NCBI RefSeq assembly: GCF_001653795.1
Contig: NZ_CP011514.1
Span: 866,163 to 930,162 of the forward strand
Direction of reading: 5' to 3'
Source of the DNA: Mitsuaria sp. 7
Lineage (GTDB): Bacteria > Pseudomonadota > Gammaproteobacteria > Burkholderiales > Burkholderiaceae_C
Length of the DNA stretch: 64,000 bases
Shown here: positions 18,193-26,874 of the stretch, in pieces
Layout of the letters: each line of letters begins with the position of its first letter
How positions within the stretch are numbered: position 1 is the first letter of the stretch
Notes under the pieces: model-generated
The model's database searches: none
What the model saw: only the letters and a program-made list of their open reading frames with translations
What the model was told of the DNA's origin: nothing
Made by a program: the position numbers and the translations under genes

Positions 18193-19485
18193 ATGACCGC
18201 TCCCGTGCTGCGGCGTCCCGACGACGCCCCTTCGCCCGATTCTTCGACCGCTTCTTCGACCGCTGCCTCGACCGCCTCCTCGACCGCTGCCTCCCCTGAT
18301 CCCTCCGAGCGCCCGCTGGCTCACCTGCTGGGGCCAGGTCTTGACCAGGTCGTGGCGCAACTGGCCGCCACGGCCGTGCAACGCGATCGCGAGGGCGGCC
18401 ACGCCGCCGAGCAGCGCGAGCTGATCCGCGCCAGCGGCCTGCTCGCGCTGACGATCCCCGAGGCGCACGGCGGCCTGGGCGGCGGCATCCCTGAATTCTT
18501 CGAGGTCGTGCGACGCATCGCCCGCGTCGACAGCGCGCTGGCGCATGTGCTGGCCTTCCACCATCTGCAGCTCTACGGCGTGTCGCTGTACGGCGGACCG
18601 GCCGCGACCGCGCACGGCGCGCGCCATCTGCGCGAGACGGCCGAGCAGCGCCTGTTCTGGGGCAATGCGCTCAATCCCGCCGACACGCGGCTGACGGCGG
18701 TGCGCGACGGCGCCGGTTGGCGCCTCGAGGGCGTGAAGAGCTTCTGCTCGGGCGCACTGGGCTCAGACCGGCTCACGGTGTCCGCGACGACGGCCGAGGG
18801 CGGTTTCCTCATCGGCATCGTGCCGACGCGACGCGACGGCGTGCGCGTCGAGCAGGACTGGGATGCCTTCGGCCAGCGCCAGACGGACAGCGGCACGGTG
18901 CGCTTCGACGCGGTGCGACTGGACGACGACGAACTGCTGCAGGTGCCGGGCCAGAGCCCGACGCCGCGCGCGACGCTGCGCTCGCAGATCGCTCAGCTGG
19001 TGATGACCCACCTGTACCTGGGCATCGGAGAAGGCGCCTTCGACGAGGCGCGCCGCTACACGGCGACGCGGGCCCGGGCCTGGTCGGCCTCGGGCGTGGA
19101 CCGCGCGGTCGACGATCCGCTGGTGCAGCACCGCTACGGCGACCTGTGGCTGAAGGTGAGGGCGGCGCAGGCCGTGTCCGCCGAAGCCGTCGAGCGCCTG
19201 CGCCGCGCGCTGGACCGCGGCGACGCCCTGACCGCGCAGGAGCGCGGCGAGGTCGCGGTCGCTGGCGCCGAGGCCAAGGTACTCGCGCACCGCGCCGGCG
19301 TCGAGGTCGCCAGCCAGTTGTTCGAGCTGACCGGCGCGCGCAGCACGTCGGCGGAATTCGGCCTCGACCGCTTCTGGCGCAACGCGCGGGTGCACACGCT
19401 GCACGACCCGGTCGACTACAAGCTGCGCGACCTGGGTCGCTTCTTCCTCGACGGCCGGATCCCCGATCCGACCGCGTACTCCTGA
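18193..19485 (+). CDS. DszC/SfnB-like flavin-dependent monooxygenase (acyl-CoA dehydrogenase fold)
   Basis: 430 residues. After a Ser/Thr/Pro-rich N-terminus the three acyl-CoA-dehydrogenase domains are readable: helical part with LIRASGLLALTIPEAHGGLG, middle beta part (FWGNALNPADTRLTAV, GWRLEGVKSFCSG, DWDAFGQRQTDSGTVRF) and a C-terminal bundle with FELTGARST and HTLHDPVDYKLRDLGRFFL. The WDAFGQRxTxSG and HDPVxYK features belong to the DszC/SfnB group, which oxidise organosulfur compounds with reduced flavin and oxygen rather than dehydrogenate acyl-CoA. Soluble cytoplasmic. Next gene is metN-like, 14 bases on. A flavin reductase is not in this run; SsuE from 29519 could supply it. Exact substrate unknown. 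Confidence 0.85.
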   Translation: MTAPVLRRPDDAPSPDSSTASSTAASTASSTAASPDPSERPLAHLLGPGLDQVVAQLAATAVQRDREGGHAAEQRELIRASGLLALTIPEAHGGLGGGIPEFFEVVRRIARVDSALAHVLAFHHLQLYGVSLYGGPAATAHGARHLRETAEQRLFWGNALNPADTRLTAVRDGAGWRLEGVKSFCSGALGSDRLTVSATTAEGGFLIGIVPTRRDGVRVEQDWDAFGQRQTDSGTVRFDAVRLDDDELLQVPGQSPTPRATLRSQIAQLVMTHLYLGIGEGAFDEARRYTATRARAWSASGVDRAVDDPLVQHRYGDLWLKVRAAQAVSAEAVERLRRALDRGDALTAQERGEVAVAGAEAKVLAHRAGVEVASQLFELTGARSTSAEFGLDRFWRNARVHTLHDPVDYKLRDLGRFFLDGRIPDPTAYS

Positions 19486-19499
19486 TCGGGACCGTCACC

Positions 19500-20429
19500 A
19501 TGAGCGATCAGAAAAGCGACCCGAAGAACGACCCGAAGAACGACTTGAAGAACGACCTGAAGAGCAGCTCCGGGAGCGGCCAGCAGAGCGATCCGCTGAT
19601 CCGCCTCGACGGCGTATCGAAGTCCTTCGCGCTGCCCGACGGGCGGCGTTTCGATGCCGTGCGCGACGTGAGCCTGTCCGTGCGCCCCGGCGAGATCCTC
19701 GGCCTGATCGGCAAGAGCGGCGCGGGCAAGTCCACGCTGCTGCGGCTGATCAACCTGCTGGAGCGACCGGACGCCGGTCAGGTGCATGTCGCGGGCCGCG
19801 AGCTGACCGCGCTGAAGCCGGCCGAACTGCGCCGAGAGCGGCAACGGCTCGGGATGATCTTCCAGCAGTTCAACCTGCTGCAGAACGCGACCGCGGCGGA
19901 GAACGTCGCCTTCCCGCTGCAGCTGCACGCGGGCCGCTCGCGCCGCGAGATCGCCGACCGCGTCGCCGACTGCCTGGCGCTGGTCGGACTCACCGACAAG
20001 GCCGATCAATACCCGGCGCAGTTGAGCGGCGGCCAGAAGCAGCGCGTCGCGATCGCGCGGTCGCTGGCGCCGCAACCCGACGTGCTGCTGTGCGACGAGC
20101 CGACGTCCGCGCTCGACGCCGGGACCACGCGCGAGCTGCTCGCCACGCTGGCCGACATCAACGCGCGCCTGGGCGTCACCATCGTGATCGTCACGCATGA
20201 ACTGGAGGTCGTGCAGGCGCTGTGCCGCCGCGCGGCGGTCATCGCGGACGGCCGGCTGGTCGAGCAGTTCGACGTCGTCGACGCGACGCGCGTGGCGACC
20301 TCGCCGCTGGGTCTGGAACTCGCGCGCCTGCAGCGGCAGGCGGCGAACCTCGCCGCGCTGGACGCCTCGGCGCTGGCGGCCTCCGAAGTGATCGCCTCGA
20401 TCGGGCGCCGGGAGGTCCGCCATGCTTGA
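19500..20429 (+). CDS. metN: MetN-type ABC transporter ATPase
   Basis: 309 residues. Walker A GLIGKSGAGKST (about 71-78), Q-loop IFQQFNLLQN, signature LSGGQKQRVAIARSL, Walker B VLLCDEPTSALD and H-loop VTHELEVV are those of the methionine uptake family. The C-terminal regulatory ACT-like domain of Escherichia coli MetN is missing or very short, so feedback inhibition by methionine is not expected. The N-terminus has four 12-bp repeats encoding DPKN/DLKN. The gene overlaps metI by eight bases. In this setting the cargo may be another sulfur compound. Confidence 0.88.
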   Translation: MSDQKSDPKNDPKNDLKNDLKSSSGSGQQSDPLIRLDGVSKSFALPDGRRFDAVRDVSLSVRPGEILGLIGKSGAGKSTLLRLINLLERPDAGQVHVAGRELTALKPAELRRERQRLGMIFQQFNLLQNATAAENVAFPLQLHAGRSRREIADRVADCLALVGLTDKADQYPAQLSGGQKQRVAIARSLAPQPDVLLCDEPTSALDAGTTRELLATLADINARLGVTIVIVTHELEVVQALCRRAAVIADGRLVEQFDVVDATRVATSPLGLELARLQRQAANLAALDASALAASEVIASIGRREVRHA

Positions 20430-21096
20430 GAACCTCATCGCGCTGCTGCCGGAGATCTGGACCGCGCTGGGCCAGACTGGGCTGATGCTCGCGATCGGTC
20501 TGGGCGCGGCGGTGCTGTTCGGCGGCCCGCTGGGCGTGCTGCTGTTCCTGCTGAGTCCGGGGCAGTCGCTGTCGGGCTACGGCGGCGCGGGCCTGCTGCA
20601 CCGGCTGATCAACGCGGTGGTGAACACCGTGCGCAGCTTCCCCTTCATCATCCTGCTGGTCGCGCTGGTGCCGATAACGCGCGTGATCGCGGGCACCTCG
20701 ATCGGGCCGCTGGCTGCGGCGGTGCCGCTGTCCTTCGCGGCGATCCCGTACTTCGCGCGCCTGGTCGAGCAATGCCTGCGCGAGGTGCCGCGCGGCGTCA
20801 TCGAGGCCGCGCACGCCATGGGCGCGTCCGAGACCCAGATCGTCCTTCGCGTGCTGGTGCGCGAAGCGCGCGCGGGCCTGGTGGGCGCGCTGACGGTGCT
20901 GGCGATCAGCTTCCTGTCGTACTCGGCGGTGGCTGGCGTGGTCGGCGGCGGCGGTATCGGCGACCTCGCGATCCGCTACGGCTACTACCGCTTCCAGACC
21001 GACGTCATGGTGCTGACCGTCGCGATCCTCGTCGTGCTCGTGCAACTGATCCAGTTCACCGGTCAGCGCGTGGCGAGGCGGCTCGACAAGCGCTGA
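20422..21096 (+). CDS. metI: MetI-type ABC transporter permease
   Basis: 224 residues, five predicted helices. ATG 20422 with GGAGG six bases upstream, inside the end of metN. The EAA-type loop is EVPRGVIEAAHAMGASETQI and the motif YSAVAGVVGGGGIGDLAIRY is diagnostic of MetI. Forms the membrane pore with MetN and the following binding protein. Confidence 0.9.
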   Translation: MLENLIALLPEIWTALGQTGLMLAIGLGAAVLFGGPLGVLLFLLSPGQSLSGYGGAGLLHRLINAVVNTVRSFPFIILLVALVPITRVIAGTSIGPLAAAVPLSFAAIPYFARLVEQCLREVPRGVIEAAHAMGASETQIVLRVLVREARAGLVGALTVLAISFLSYSAVAGVVGGGGIGDLAIRYGYYRFQTDVMVLTVAILVVLVQLIQFTGQRVARRLDKR

Positions 21097-21142
21097 GCGC
21101 ATCCATCTCTCCCATTCCTCCCGGACCTTCAAGGACTTCCCG

Positions 21143-21958
21143 ATGACCTTCTCCCGCCGCGCCGTGCTGGCCCTCGCGCTCACCGCCTTCACGTCCACCT
21201 TCTTCGCGCCCGTCGTCCAGGCGCAGGACAAGAAGGAGATCACCATCGGCGCGACCGCCGGTTCCAACATCGAGGTGCTGCGCCAGGGCATCAAGCCGCT
21301 GCTGGAGAAGCGCGGCTACACGGTCAAGCTGGTCGAGTTCAACGACTACGTGCAGCCCAACATCGCGCTGGCGCAGGGCGCGCTCGATGCCAACTTCTTT
21401 CAGCACATCACCTACCTCAACCGCTTCCGCGAGGACCGCAAGCTCGACATCGTGGACGTGGTGCAGGGACCGATGGCGCCGTTCGGGATCTATTCGAAGA
21501 AGCGCAAGAGCCTGGCCGACGTGAAGGCCGGCGACCGCATCACGCTGGCCAACGATCCGGCCAACCTCGCGCACGGCCTGGCACTGCTGGCCGACCAGAA
21601 GCTGCTGACGCTCAAGCCGGGCGCCGATCCGATCCGCGTGACGGAGAAGGACATCGCCAGCAACCCGCTCAACCTGAAGCTGCAACCGATCGAGGCCGCG
21701 CAGATTCCGCGCACGCTCGACGACGCGGAGTACGCGATCGTCAACGGCAACTTCGCGATCTCCAGCGGTCTGAAGCTGACCGACGCGCTGCTGCTGGAGA
21801 AGACGCCCGACCACTACATGCTGGTGCTGGCGGTGAAGGGCAAGGACAAGCAGGCGCCGTGGACCCTGGCGCTGGCGGACGCCTTCCGCGCGCCGGAGTT
21901 CAAGGCGGTGCTGGTGCAGAAGTTCCCCGGCTACGCGCGGCCGGCGTTCCTGCAATGA
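21143..21958 (+). CDS. metQ: NlpA/MetQ-family periplasmic binding protein without a lipobox
   Basis: 271 residues. The signal peptide ends near VVQAQ-DKKEI and has no lipobox Cys, so unlike most MetQ proteins it should be cut by signal peptidase I and be free in the periplasm. The fold markers KKEITIGATAGSNIEVL, VEFNDYVQPNIALAQGALDA and ANFFQHITYLN belong to NlpA/MetQ. Ends overlapping the next monooxygenase gene as ATGA. Substrate could be methionine or a related sulfur compound. Confidence 0.88.
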   Translation: MTFSRRAVLALALTAFTSTFFAPVVQAQDKKEITIGATAGSNIEVLRQGIKPLLEKRGYTVKLVEFNDYVQPNIALAQGALDANFFQHITYLNRFREDRKLDIVDVVQGPMAPFGIYSKKRKSLADVKAGDRITLANDPANLAHGLALLADQKLLTLKPGADPIRVTEKDIASNPLNLKLQPIEAAQIPRTLDDAEYAIVNGNFAISSGLKLTDALLLEKTPDHYMLVLAVKGKDKQAPWTLALADAFRAPEFKAVLVQKFPGYARPAFLQ

Positions 21959-23415
21959 GCGCCGGCGGGCCGCGGCCGATCCGCTTCAACGCCTTCGCGA
22001 TGAACACGGTCGGGCACCAGTCGCCCGGGCTGTGGACGCATCCGCGCGACGAGTCGCATCGCTACACCGAGCCGGAGTACTGGATCGAGCTGGCGCGGCT
22101 GCTGGAGCGCGGCGGTTTCGACAGCGTGTTCCTCGCCGACGTGCTGGGCGTCTACGACGTGCACGGCGGCTCGCCCGACGCGGCCCTGCGCCATGCGGTG
22201 CAGGTGCCGCTCAACGATCCGCTGGCGCTGGTGCCGCTGATGGCGTCGGTGACCAAGCACCTCGGCTTCGGCGTGACGGTGGCGCTGACCTACGAGCCGC
22301 CGTACAGCTTCGCGCGGCGGATCTCGACGCTCGATCACCTGACGCGCGGCCGCATCGGCTGGAACATCGTCACCGGCTACCTCGACAGCGCGGCGCGCAA
22401 CCTCGGTCATACGGGGCAGCGCGCGCACGACGAGCGCTACGACCTGGCCGACGAGTACCTCGACGTCGTCTACAAGCTGTGGGAACTCAGCTGGGAGGAC
22501 GGCGCGGTCAAACGCGACAAGGCGGGCCGCGTGTTCACGGACCCGGCCAAGGTCCACGCGATCAACCACCGCGGCGAGCACTACCGCGTGCCCGGCGTGC
22601 ATCTCTGCGAGCCCTCGCCGCAACGCACGCCGGTGCTGTTCCAGGCCGGCACATCGAGCCGCGGCCGCGCCTTCGCCGGCCGGCATGCGGAGTGCGTCTT
22701 CGTGAGCGGCCCCAGCACCTCCGTCGTGAAGGGCTACGTGAACGGCCTGCGCGATGCGGTCGAGGAAGCGGGCCGGGCGCGCGACGACGTGCTGATCTAC
22801 GGCCAGGCGCTGATCATCACCGCGCCGACCAGCGCTGAAGCGCACGCGAAGCACGAGGACCTGAAGTCCCACATCGACATCGAGGCCGCGCTGGCCTTGC
22901 TGTCGGGCTGGACCGGCGTCGACTTCAGTCGCTATCCGCTGGACGCGACGATCGACTACCTCGACACGCAGGCGGGGCGCACGGCGCTGGCCTCGTTCAG
23001 CAGCGCGGATCCGACGCGGCGCTGGACGGTGGGCGAGGCCGCCGCGTTCATCGGTCTCGGCGGGCGAGGGCCCGTCTTCGTTGGCGATCCATCGGAGATC
23101 GCCGATCAGCTCATCGAGTGGCAGGACGCCACGGGCCTCGACGGCTTCAACCTCGCCTTCGCGCTGGCGCACGAGACCTTCCGCGATGTCGTGGACCTCC
23201 TGGTTCCGGAACTGCGCCGGCGTGGCCGCTATCGGCCAGAAGCAGGCGAGGGCGCCGACGTGACGGCCACGCCGAAGACCTTGCGTGCGCGGCTGTTCGG
23301 CGCAGGCGACGGCCTCAAGCCGACGCATGCCGGGCGTCGGGTCCGCCTCGACGAGCCGAGCACGGCCACCCCGCCGACTTCCTTGGACATTCCCCTGACG
23401 GAGCCCGTCGCATGA
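21955..23415 (+). CDS. FMNH2-dependent monooxygenase of the NtaA/SnaA/DszA (bacterial luciferase-like) family
   Basis: 486 residues. Starts at ATG 21955 overlapping the metQ-like stop. Typical NtaA/DszA features are the N-terminal RFNAFAMNTVGHQSPGLW, LFLADV-type FDSVFLADVLGVYD, TLDHLTRGRIGWNIVTGY, the long insert with ERYDLADEYLDVVYKLWE, and FQAGTSSRGRAFAGRHAECV. Such enzymes cleave carbon-sulfur or carbon-nitrogen bonds in sulfones, thioethers or chelators, using FMNH2 from a partner reductase. Paired in one operon with a DszC-like enzyme, it could perform the second, bond-cleaving step. Next gene overlaps by ATGA. Confidence 0.88.
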   Translation: MSAGGPRPIRFNAFAMNTVGHQSPGLWTHPRDESHRYTEPEYWIELARLLERGGFDSVFLADVLGVYDVHGGSPDAALRHAVQVPLNDPLALVPLMASVTKHLGFGVTVALTYEPPYSFARRISTLDHLTRGRIGWNIVTGYLDSAARNLGHTGQRAHDERYDLADEYLDVVYKLWELSWEDGAVKRDKAGRVFTDPAKVHAINHRGEHYRVPGVHLCEPSPQRTPVLFQAGTSSRGRAFAGRHAECVFVSGPSTSVVKGYVNGLRDAVEEAGRARDDVLIYGQALIITAPTSAEAHAKHEDLKSHIDIEAALALLSGWTGVDFSRYPLDATIDYLDTQAGRTALASFSSADPTRRWTVGEAAAFIGLGGRGPVFVGDPSEIADQLIEWQDATGLDGFNLAFALAHETFRDVVDLLVPELRRRGRYRPEAGEGADVTATPKTLRARLFGAGDGLKPTHAGRRVRLDEPSTATPPTSLDIPLTEPVA

Positions 23416-24428
23416 CCCGCAAGACCGATTCGAAGAACAACAGCCCGACACGTCGCGATGCGCTCGTCCTCGGCGCGGGCCTCGCGGCCGGATTGGCCTC
23501 CGGCCCGCTGCGCGCTCAAGGCACGGCCGCGCCTAAGGAGCTCAAGCTCGACTACGCCTACTACTCGCCGACCAGCCTGGTGCTGCGCCGCTTCGGCTGG
23601 CTGGAGGAGGACCTCGCCAAGGACGGCACGTCGGTGCGCTGGGTGCTGAGCGCCGGCAGCAACCGCGCGCTGGAGTACCTCAACGCCGGCAGCATCGACA
23701 TCGGCTCCACGGCCGGCCTGGCCGCGCTGCTGGCGCGCGCGAACGGCAATCCGATCCGCGCGCCCTACATCTTCTCGCGGCCGGAATGGACCGCGCTGGT
23801 CGTTCGTCCGGACTCCGGCATCCGCTCGCTGGCCGACCTGAAGGGCAAGAAGATCGCTGCGACCAAGGGCACCGATCCCTACCTCTTCCTGCTGCGCGCG
23901 CTGCACACGGTGGGCCTGAAGCGCGGCGACATCGAGCATGTCGCGCTCCAGCACGCCGACGGCCGCGCGGCGCTGGAGCAGGGCCGCGTCGACGCCTGGG
24001 CCGGGCTGGATCCGCTGATGGCGGCGAGCGAGCTCGATGCCGGATCCAAGCTGCTGTACCGCAACGTCGGCTTCAACACCTACGGTTTCCTGAACGTCCG
24101 CGAGGAGTTCCTGAACCGCCATCCGCAGACGGTCAAGCGCGTGATCGCGGCCTACGAGCGGGCGCGCGCGTGGACGATCGCGAACCCGTCGGACGCCGCG
24201 AAGGTCCTGTCCGAGGAGGCCAAGGTCGGCCTGCCGGTGGCGCTGCTGCAGGTGAAGCTGCGCAGCGACTTCTCGCATCCGCAGCCGTCGGACGAGCATG
24301 TGAAGGCGCTGCAGGCGGCGGCGCCCATCCTGAGCGCGGAGCAGCTGGTGAAGCCGGGCGTGGACCTGAACCGCACCATCGCGGAACTGGTCGACACGCG
24401 CTTCGCCAACGGCCTGATCAAGGCCTGA
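23412..24428 (+). CDS. SsuA-like aliphatic sulfonate-type periplasmic binding protein
   Basis: 338 residues. TRRDALVLGAGLAAGLA after a short Ser/Asn-rich start looks like a twin-arginine signal, cut near LRAQ. The mature part LKLDYAYYSPTSLVLRRFG and [20 protein letters not shown] are typical of the SsuA/TauA group. Overlaps the previous gene by ATGA. It should bring substrate to the permease and ATPase that follow. Distinct from the SsuA at 30183, so probably a different sulfur ligand. Confidence 0.85.
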   Translation: MTRKTDSKNNSPTRRDALVLGAGLAAGLASGPLRAQGTAAPKELKLDYAYYSPTSLVLRRFGWLEEDLAKDGTSVRWVLSAGSNRALEYLNAGSIDIGSTAGLAALLARANGNPIRAPYIFSRPEWTALVVRPDSGIRSLADLKGKKIAATKGTDPYLFLLRALHTVGLKRGDIEHVALQHADGRAALEQGRVDAWAGLDPLMAASELDAGSKLLYRNVGFNTYGFLNVREEFLNRHPQTVKRVIAAYERARAWTIANPSDAAKVLSEEAKVGLPVALLQVKLRSDFSHPQPSDEHVKALQAAAPILSAEQLVKPGVDLNRTIAELVDTRFANGLIKA

Positions 24429-24443
24429 CCCCGCAGCGATGCA

Positions 24444-25346
24444 ATGACCGAGGCCAGACCCATGAGCGCCGATCCCGACCTCGTCGCGCGCGCCGTCTCG
24501 TCGCTGGGGCCGGTCCTGCCGGAGCAGCCTGCGGCGAACGCGACGCGATCGCCGCAATCGCCGCGATCACCGTCCGAGTGGCGATGGCCCGCGTGGCTGC
24601 TGGGCGCACTGCCGCCCGTCGCCGTGCTCGCACTGGCGGAAGCTGCGGTGCGGCTCGGCTGGATCGCGCCGAATCTGCTGCCGGCGCCGAGCGACGTCGC
24701 CGCGGCGCTCGCGCAGATGCTGCGCGACGGTCAACTGACGCAGCACGTCCTCGCGAGCACCTTGCGCGTGGCCGGCGGTTTTGCGCTGGGCGCGGTGCTG
24801 GCGGTACTGTTCGGCGCACTGGTCGGCCTGTCCGGTTTGGCGGCGGCGGTGCTGACGCCAAGCTTCCAGGCCTTGCGCGCGATCCCGTCGCTCGCATGGG
24901 TCCCGTTGCTGCTGCTCTGGCTCGGCATCGACGAGGCGTCCAAGATCGCGTTGATCGCCATCGGCGCCTTCTTCCCCGTCTACATGGGCGTGTCCTCGGG
25001 CTTCCGCGACGTGGACCGCAAGCTGGTGGAGGTCGCGCGCCTGCGCGGGCTCGGCCGCGTGGCGCTCGCGCGCCGCGTGCTGCTGCCCGCCGCGCTGCCT
25101 GCGCTGCTCACCGGCTTGCGCAACGGACTCAGCCTCGCGTGGATGTTCATGGTCGCCGCGGAGCTGATCGCGGCGAGCCGTGGCCTGGGCTACCTGCTCA
25201 CCGACGGACGCGAGACCGGCCGCGCGGATCTGGTGATGGCGGCCATCGTTCTGCTGGCCCTGCTGGGCAAACTGACCGACAGCCTGATGGCTGCGGTGGA
25301 ACAACGCGCGCTGCACTGGCGCGACAGCTTCGGAGGCCACGCATGA
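24444..25346 (+). CDS. SsuC/TauC-like ABC permease
   Basis: 300 residues from ATG 24444 (a second ATG lies 18 bases on). Six helices follow an Ala/Pro-rich start. The EAA loop reads EVARLRGLGRVALARRVLLP, and LVTPSFQALRAIPSLAWVP-type sequence (TPSFQALRAIPSLAW) is typical for sulfonate/taurine permeases. Fifteen bases after the binding-protein stop; overlaps the next ATPase as ATGA. Confidence 0.88.
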   Translation: MTEARPMSADPDLVARAVSSLGPVLPEQPAANATRSPQSPRSPSEWRWPAWLLGALPPVAVLALAEAAVRLGWIAPNLLPAPSDVAAALAQMLRDGQLTQHVLASTLRVAGGFALGAVLAVLFGALVGLSGLAAAVLTPSFQALRAIPSLAWVPLLLLWLGIDEASKIALIAIGAFFPVYMGVSSGFRDVDRKLVEVARLRGLGRVALARRVLLPAALPALLTGLRNGLSLAWMFMVAAELIAASRGLGYLLTDGRETGRADLVMAAIVLLALLGKLTDSLMAAVEQRALHWRDSFGGHA

Positions 25347-26074
25347 GCCTGTTGACCGTGTCCGTGCGCGCCAAGCGCTTCGCCCGCGACGATGCGGCGC
25401 CCGTCCTGCAGGACGTCCACTTCGACCTGGCCGCTGGGGAGGTGCTCGGCCTCGTCGGCGCGAGCGGTTGCGGCAAGAGCACGCTGCTGCGCATCGCGGC
25501 CGGGCTGGATCCGGACTTCGACGGCGAGGTGCGCCTCGACGGCCGCGCGCGCCGAGGGCCGGACCGTGACATCGGCGTCGTGTTCCAGGAGCCGCGGCTG
25601 TTCCCGTGGCTGACGGTGGCTGAGAACGTCGGCTTCGATCTCGGCCAGGGACACGACGAGGCGTGGGTGAACACGCTGCTGCGCGAAGTCGGCCTGGGCG
25701 AACTCGGCGAGGCCTTGCCGCGCCAGCTGTCCGGCGGACAGGCGCAGCGCGCGGCGATCGCGCGGGCGCTCTACACGCGGCCGCGCGTGCTGCTGCTCGA
25801 CGAGCCGTTCTCCGCGCTCGATGCCTTCACGCGGATGCGCCTGCAGGACCTCGTGCGCGAGGTCGCGGCAAGACATGGCACCAGCCTGATCCTGGTGACG
25901 CACGACGTGGAGGAGGCCGTGCTGCTGGCCGACCGCGTGCTGGTGCTCGGCGCCGCGCCGGGCCGCATCGTGCGGCGCATCGAGGTGCCGCTGATGCATC
26001 CGCGCGGACGCGGCAGCGCGGCGGTGGCCGACCTGCGCGGCGAAGTGCTGCGAGAACTCGAACGCCTCTCCTGA
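25343..26074 (+). CDS. SsuB/TauB-like ABC ATPase
   Basis: 243 residues. Walker A GASGCGKST (about 40-48), Q-loop VVFQEPRLFPW, signature LSGGQAQRAAIARAL, Walker B VLLLDEPFSALDAFTR and H-loop VTHDVEEAVLLADR. The FQEPRLFPW pattern is standard for nitrate/sulfonate/taurine ATPases. Last gene of the ATGA-linked run begun with metN. Confidence 0.9.
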   Translation: MSLLTVSVRAKRFARDDAAPVLQDVHFDLAAGEVLGLVGASGCGKSTLLRIAAGLDPDFDGEVRLDGRARRGPDRDIGVVFQEPRLFPWLTVAENVGFDLGQGHDEAWVNTLLREVGLGELGEALPRQLSGGQAQRAAIARALYTRPRVLLLDEPFSALDAFTRMRLQDLVREVAARHGTSLILVTHDVEEAVLLADRVLVLGAAPGRIVRRIEVPLMHPRGRGSAAVADLRGEVLRELERLS

Positions 26075-26096
26075 GGCGTCGCTTCTACGGCCGCTT

Positions 26097-26726
26097 TTAC
26101 GGTCGTGCCACCAGCGCCAGCCGCGCGCCGAAGCCGATGAGCATGGCGGCGAAGGTCCAGCGCTGTAGCGTCTCCGCGAACGGACGCCGTTGCATCCACT
26201 GCCGCATCGCGCCGCCCGCCAGGGCATACAGCACGTCGAACGCCAGACCCAGCGCCACCAGCACGGTGCCCAGCAGCAGGAACTGCGCGCCGACATGACC
26301 GGCGCTGGCGTCCACAAACTGCGGCAGCAGCACCGAGCAGAACAGCAGCGCCTTCGGATTGGTGATGTTGGTCAGCAGCCCGCGCCACATCGCGGCGCGA
26401 TAGGCGGAGGAGGTCGAGGCCGCGGCCGATTCCAGTTCCGGCGCGAGGCTCGATGCCCGCGCGAGCTTGAGGCCGAGCCACACCAGGTAGACCACGCCGA
26501 TGATCCGCACGAGTTCGAACGCCCAGGGCACGGCCTTGAGCAGCGCAGCCAGGCCGATGGCGGCGAGGGTGACATGGGCGGCACGTGCCGCACCGAGGCC
26601 GACGGCGGTCGCGAGCGCCTGCCGGCGACCCTGCGTGCTGGCGGTCTGCAGCACGAGGACCATGTCCGGTCCGGGCACCAGATAGACGGCGACCAGCGCG
26701 CCAATGAAAACTCCGAGATTCGCCAT
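26097..26726 (-). CDS. LysE/RhtB-family amino acid exporter
   Basis: 209 residues, six hydrophobic segments. The family signature GPDMVLVLQTASTQGRRQAL is near the N-terminus, followed by ITNPKALLFCSVLLPQFVD. It exports amino acids or related small molecules from the cytoplasm. The divergent Lrp gene 148 bases away is the expected regulator. On the mRNA the ATG (26726) comes six bases after a perfect hairpin, and there is no Shine-Dalgarno, so translation may be controlled by that structure. Confidence 0.88.
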   Translation of the reverse strand: MANLGVFIGALVAVYLVPGPDMVLVLQTASTQGRRQALATAVGLGAARAAHVTLAAIGLAALLKAVPWAFELVRIIGVVYLVWLGLKLARASSLAPELESAAASTSSAYRAAMWRGLLTNITNPKALLFCSVLLPQFVDASAGHVGAQFLLLGTVLVALGLAFDVLYALAGGAMRQWMQRRPFAETLQRWTFAAMLIGFGARLALVARP

Positions 26727-26732
26727 GACCGT

Positions 26733-26750
26733 GAGCCGGTTCGCCGGCTC
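26733..26750 (-). promoter_or_regulatory. Hairpin directly before the LysE start codon
   Basis: Arms GAGCCGG and CCGGCTC around a 4-base loop (CGAA on the mRNA, a stable GNRA-like closing context), ending six bases before the ATG. It would cover the place where a ribosome site should be. A role in translation control is inferred. Confidence 0.45.
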
Positions 26751-26874
26751 GCCGTGTAGTTGAGCAAGACCTGGCACTTTATCGACAACGACCGAGGGAC
26801 GCATTGCGAAGTGAGTCGCCGATCTCGGATGGATTGGCATACTCTGCTTCAAAAGCATCCATCGGATTGATTTC

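Noticed and set aside
23786..25342. Long plus-strand frame leading into the SsuB-like gene
   Set aside because: The part before 25343 lies out of frame through two genes with clear SsuA and SsuC sequence.
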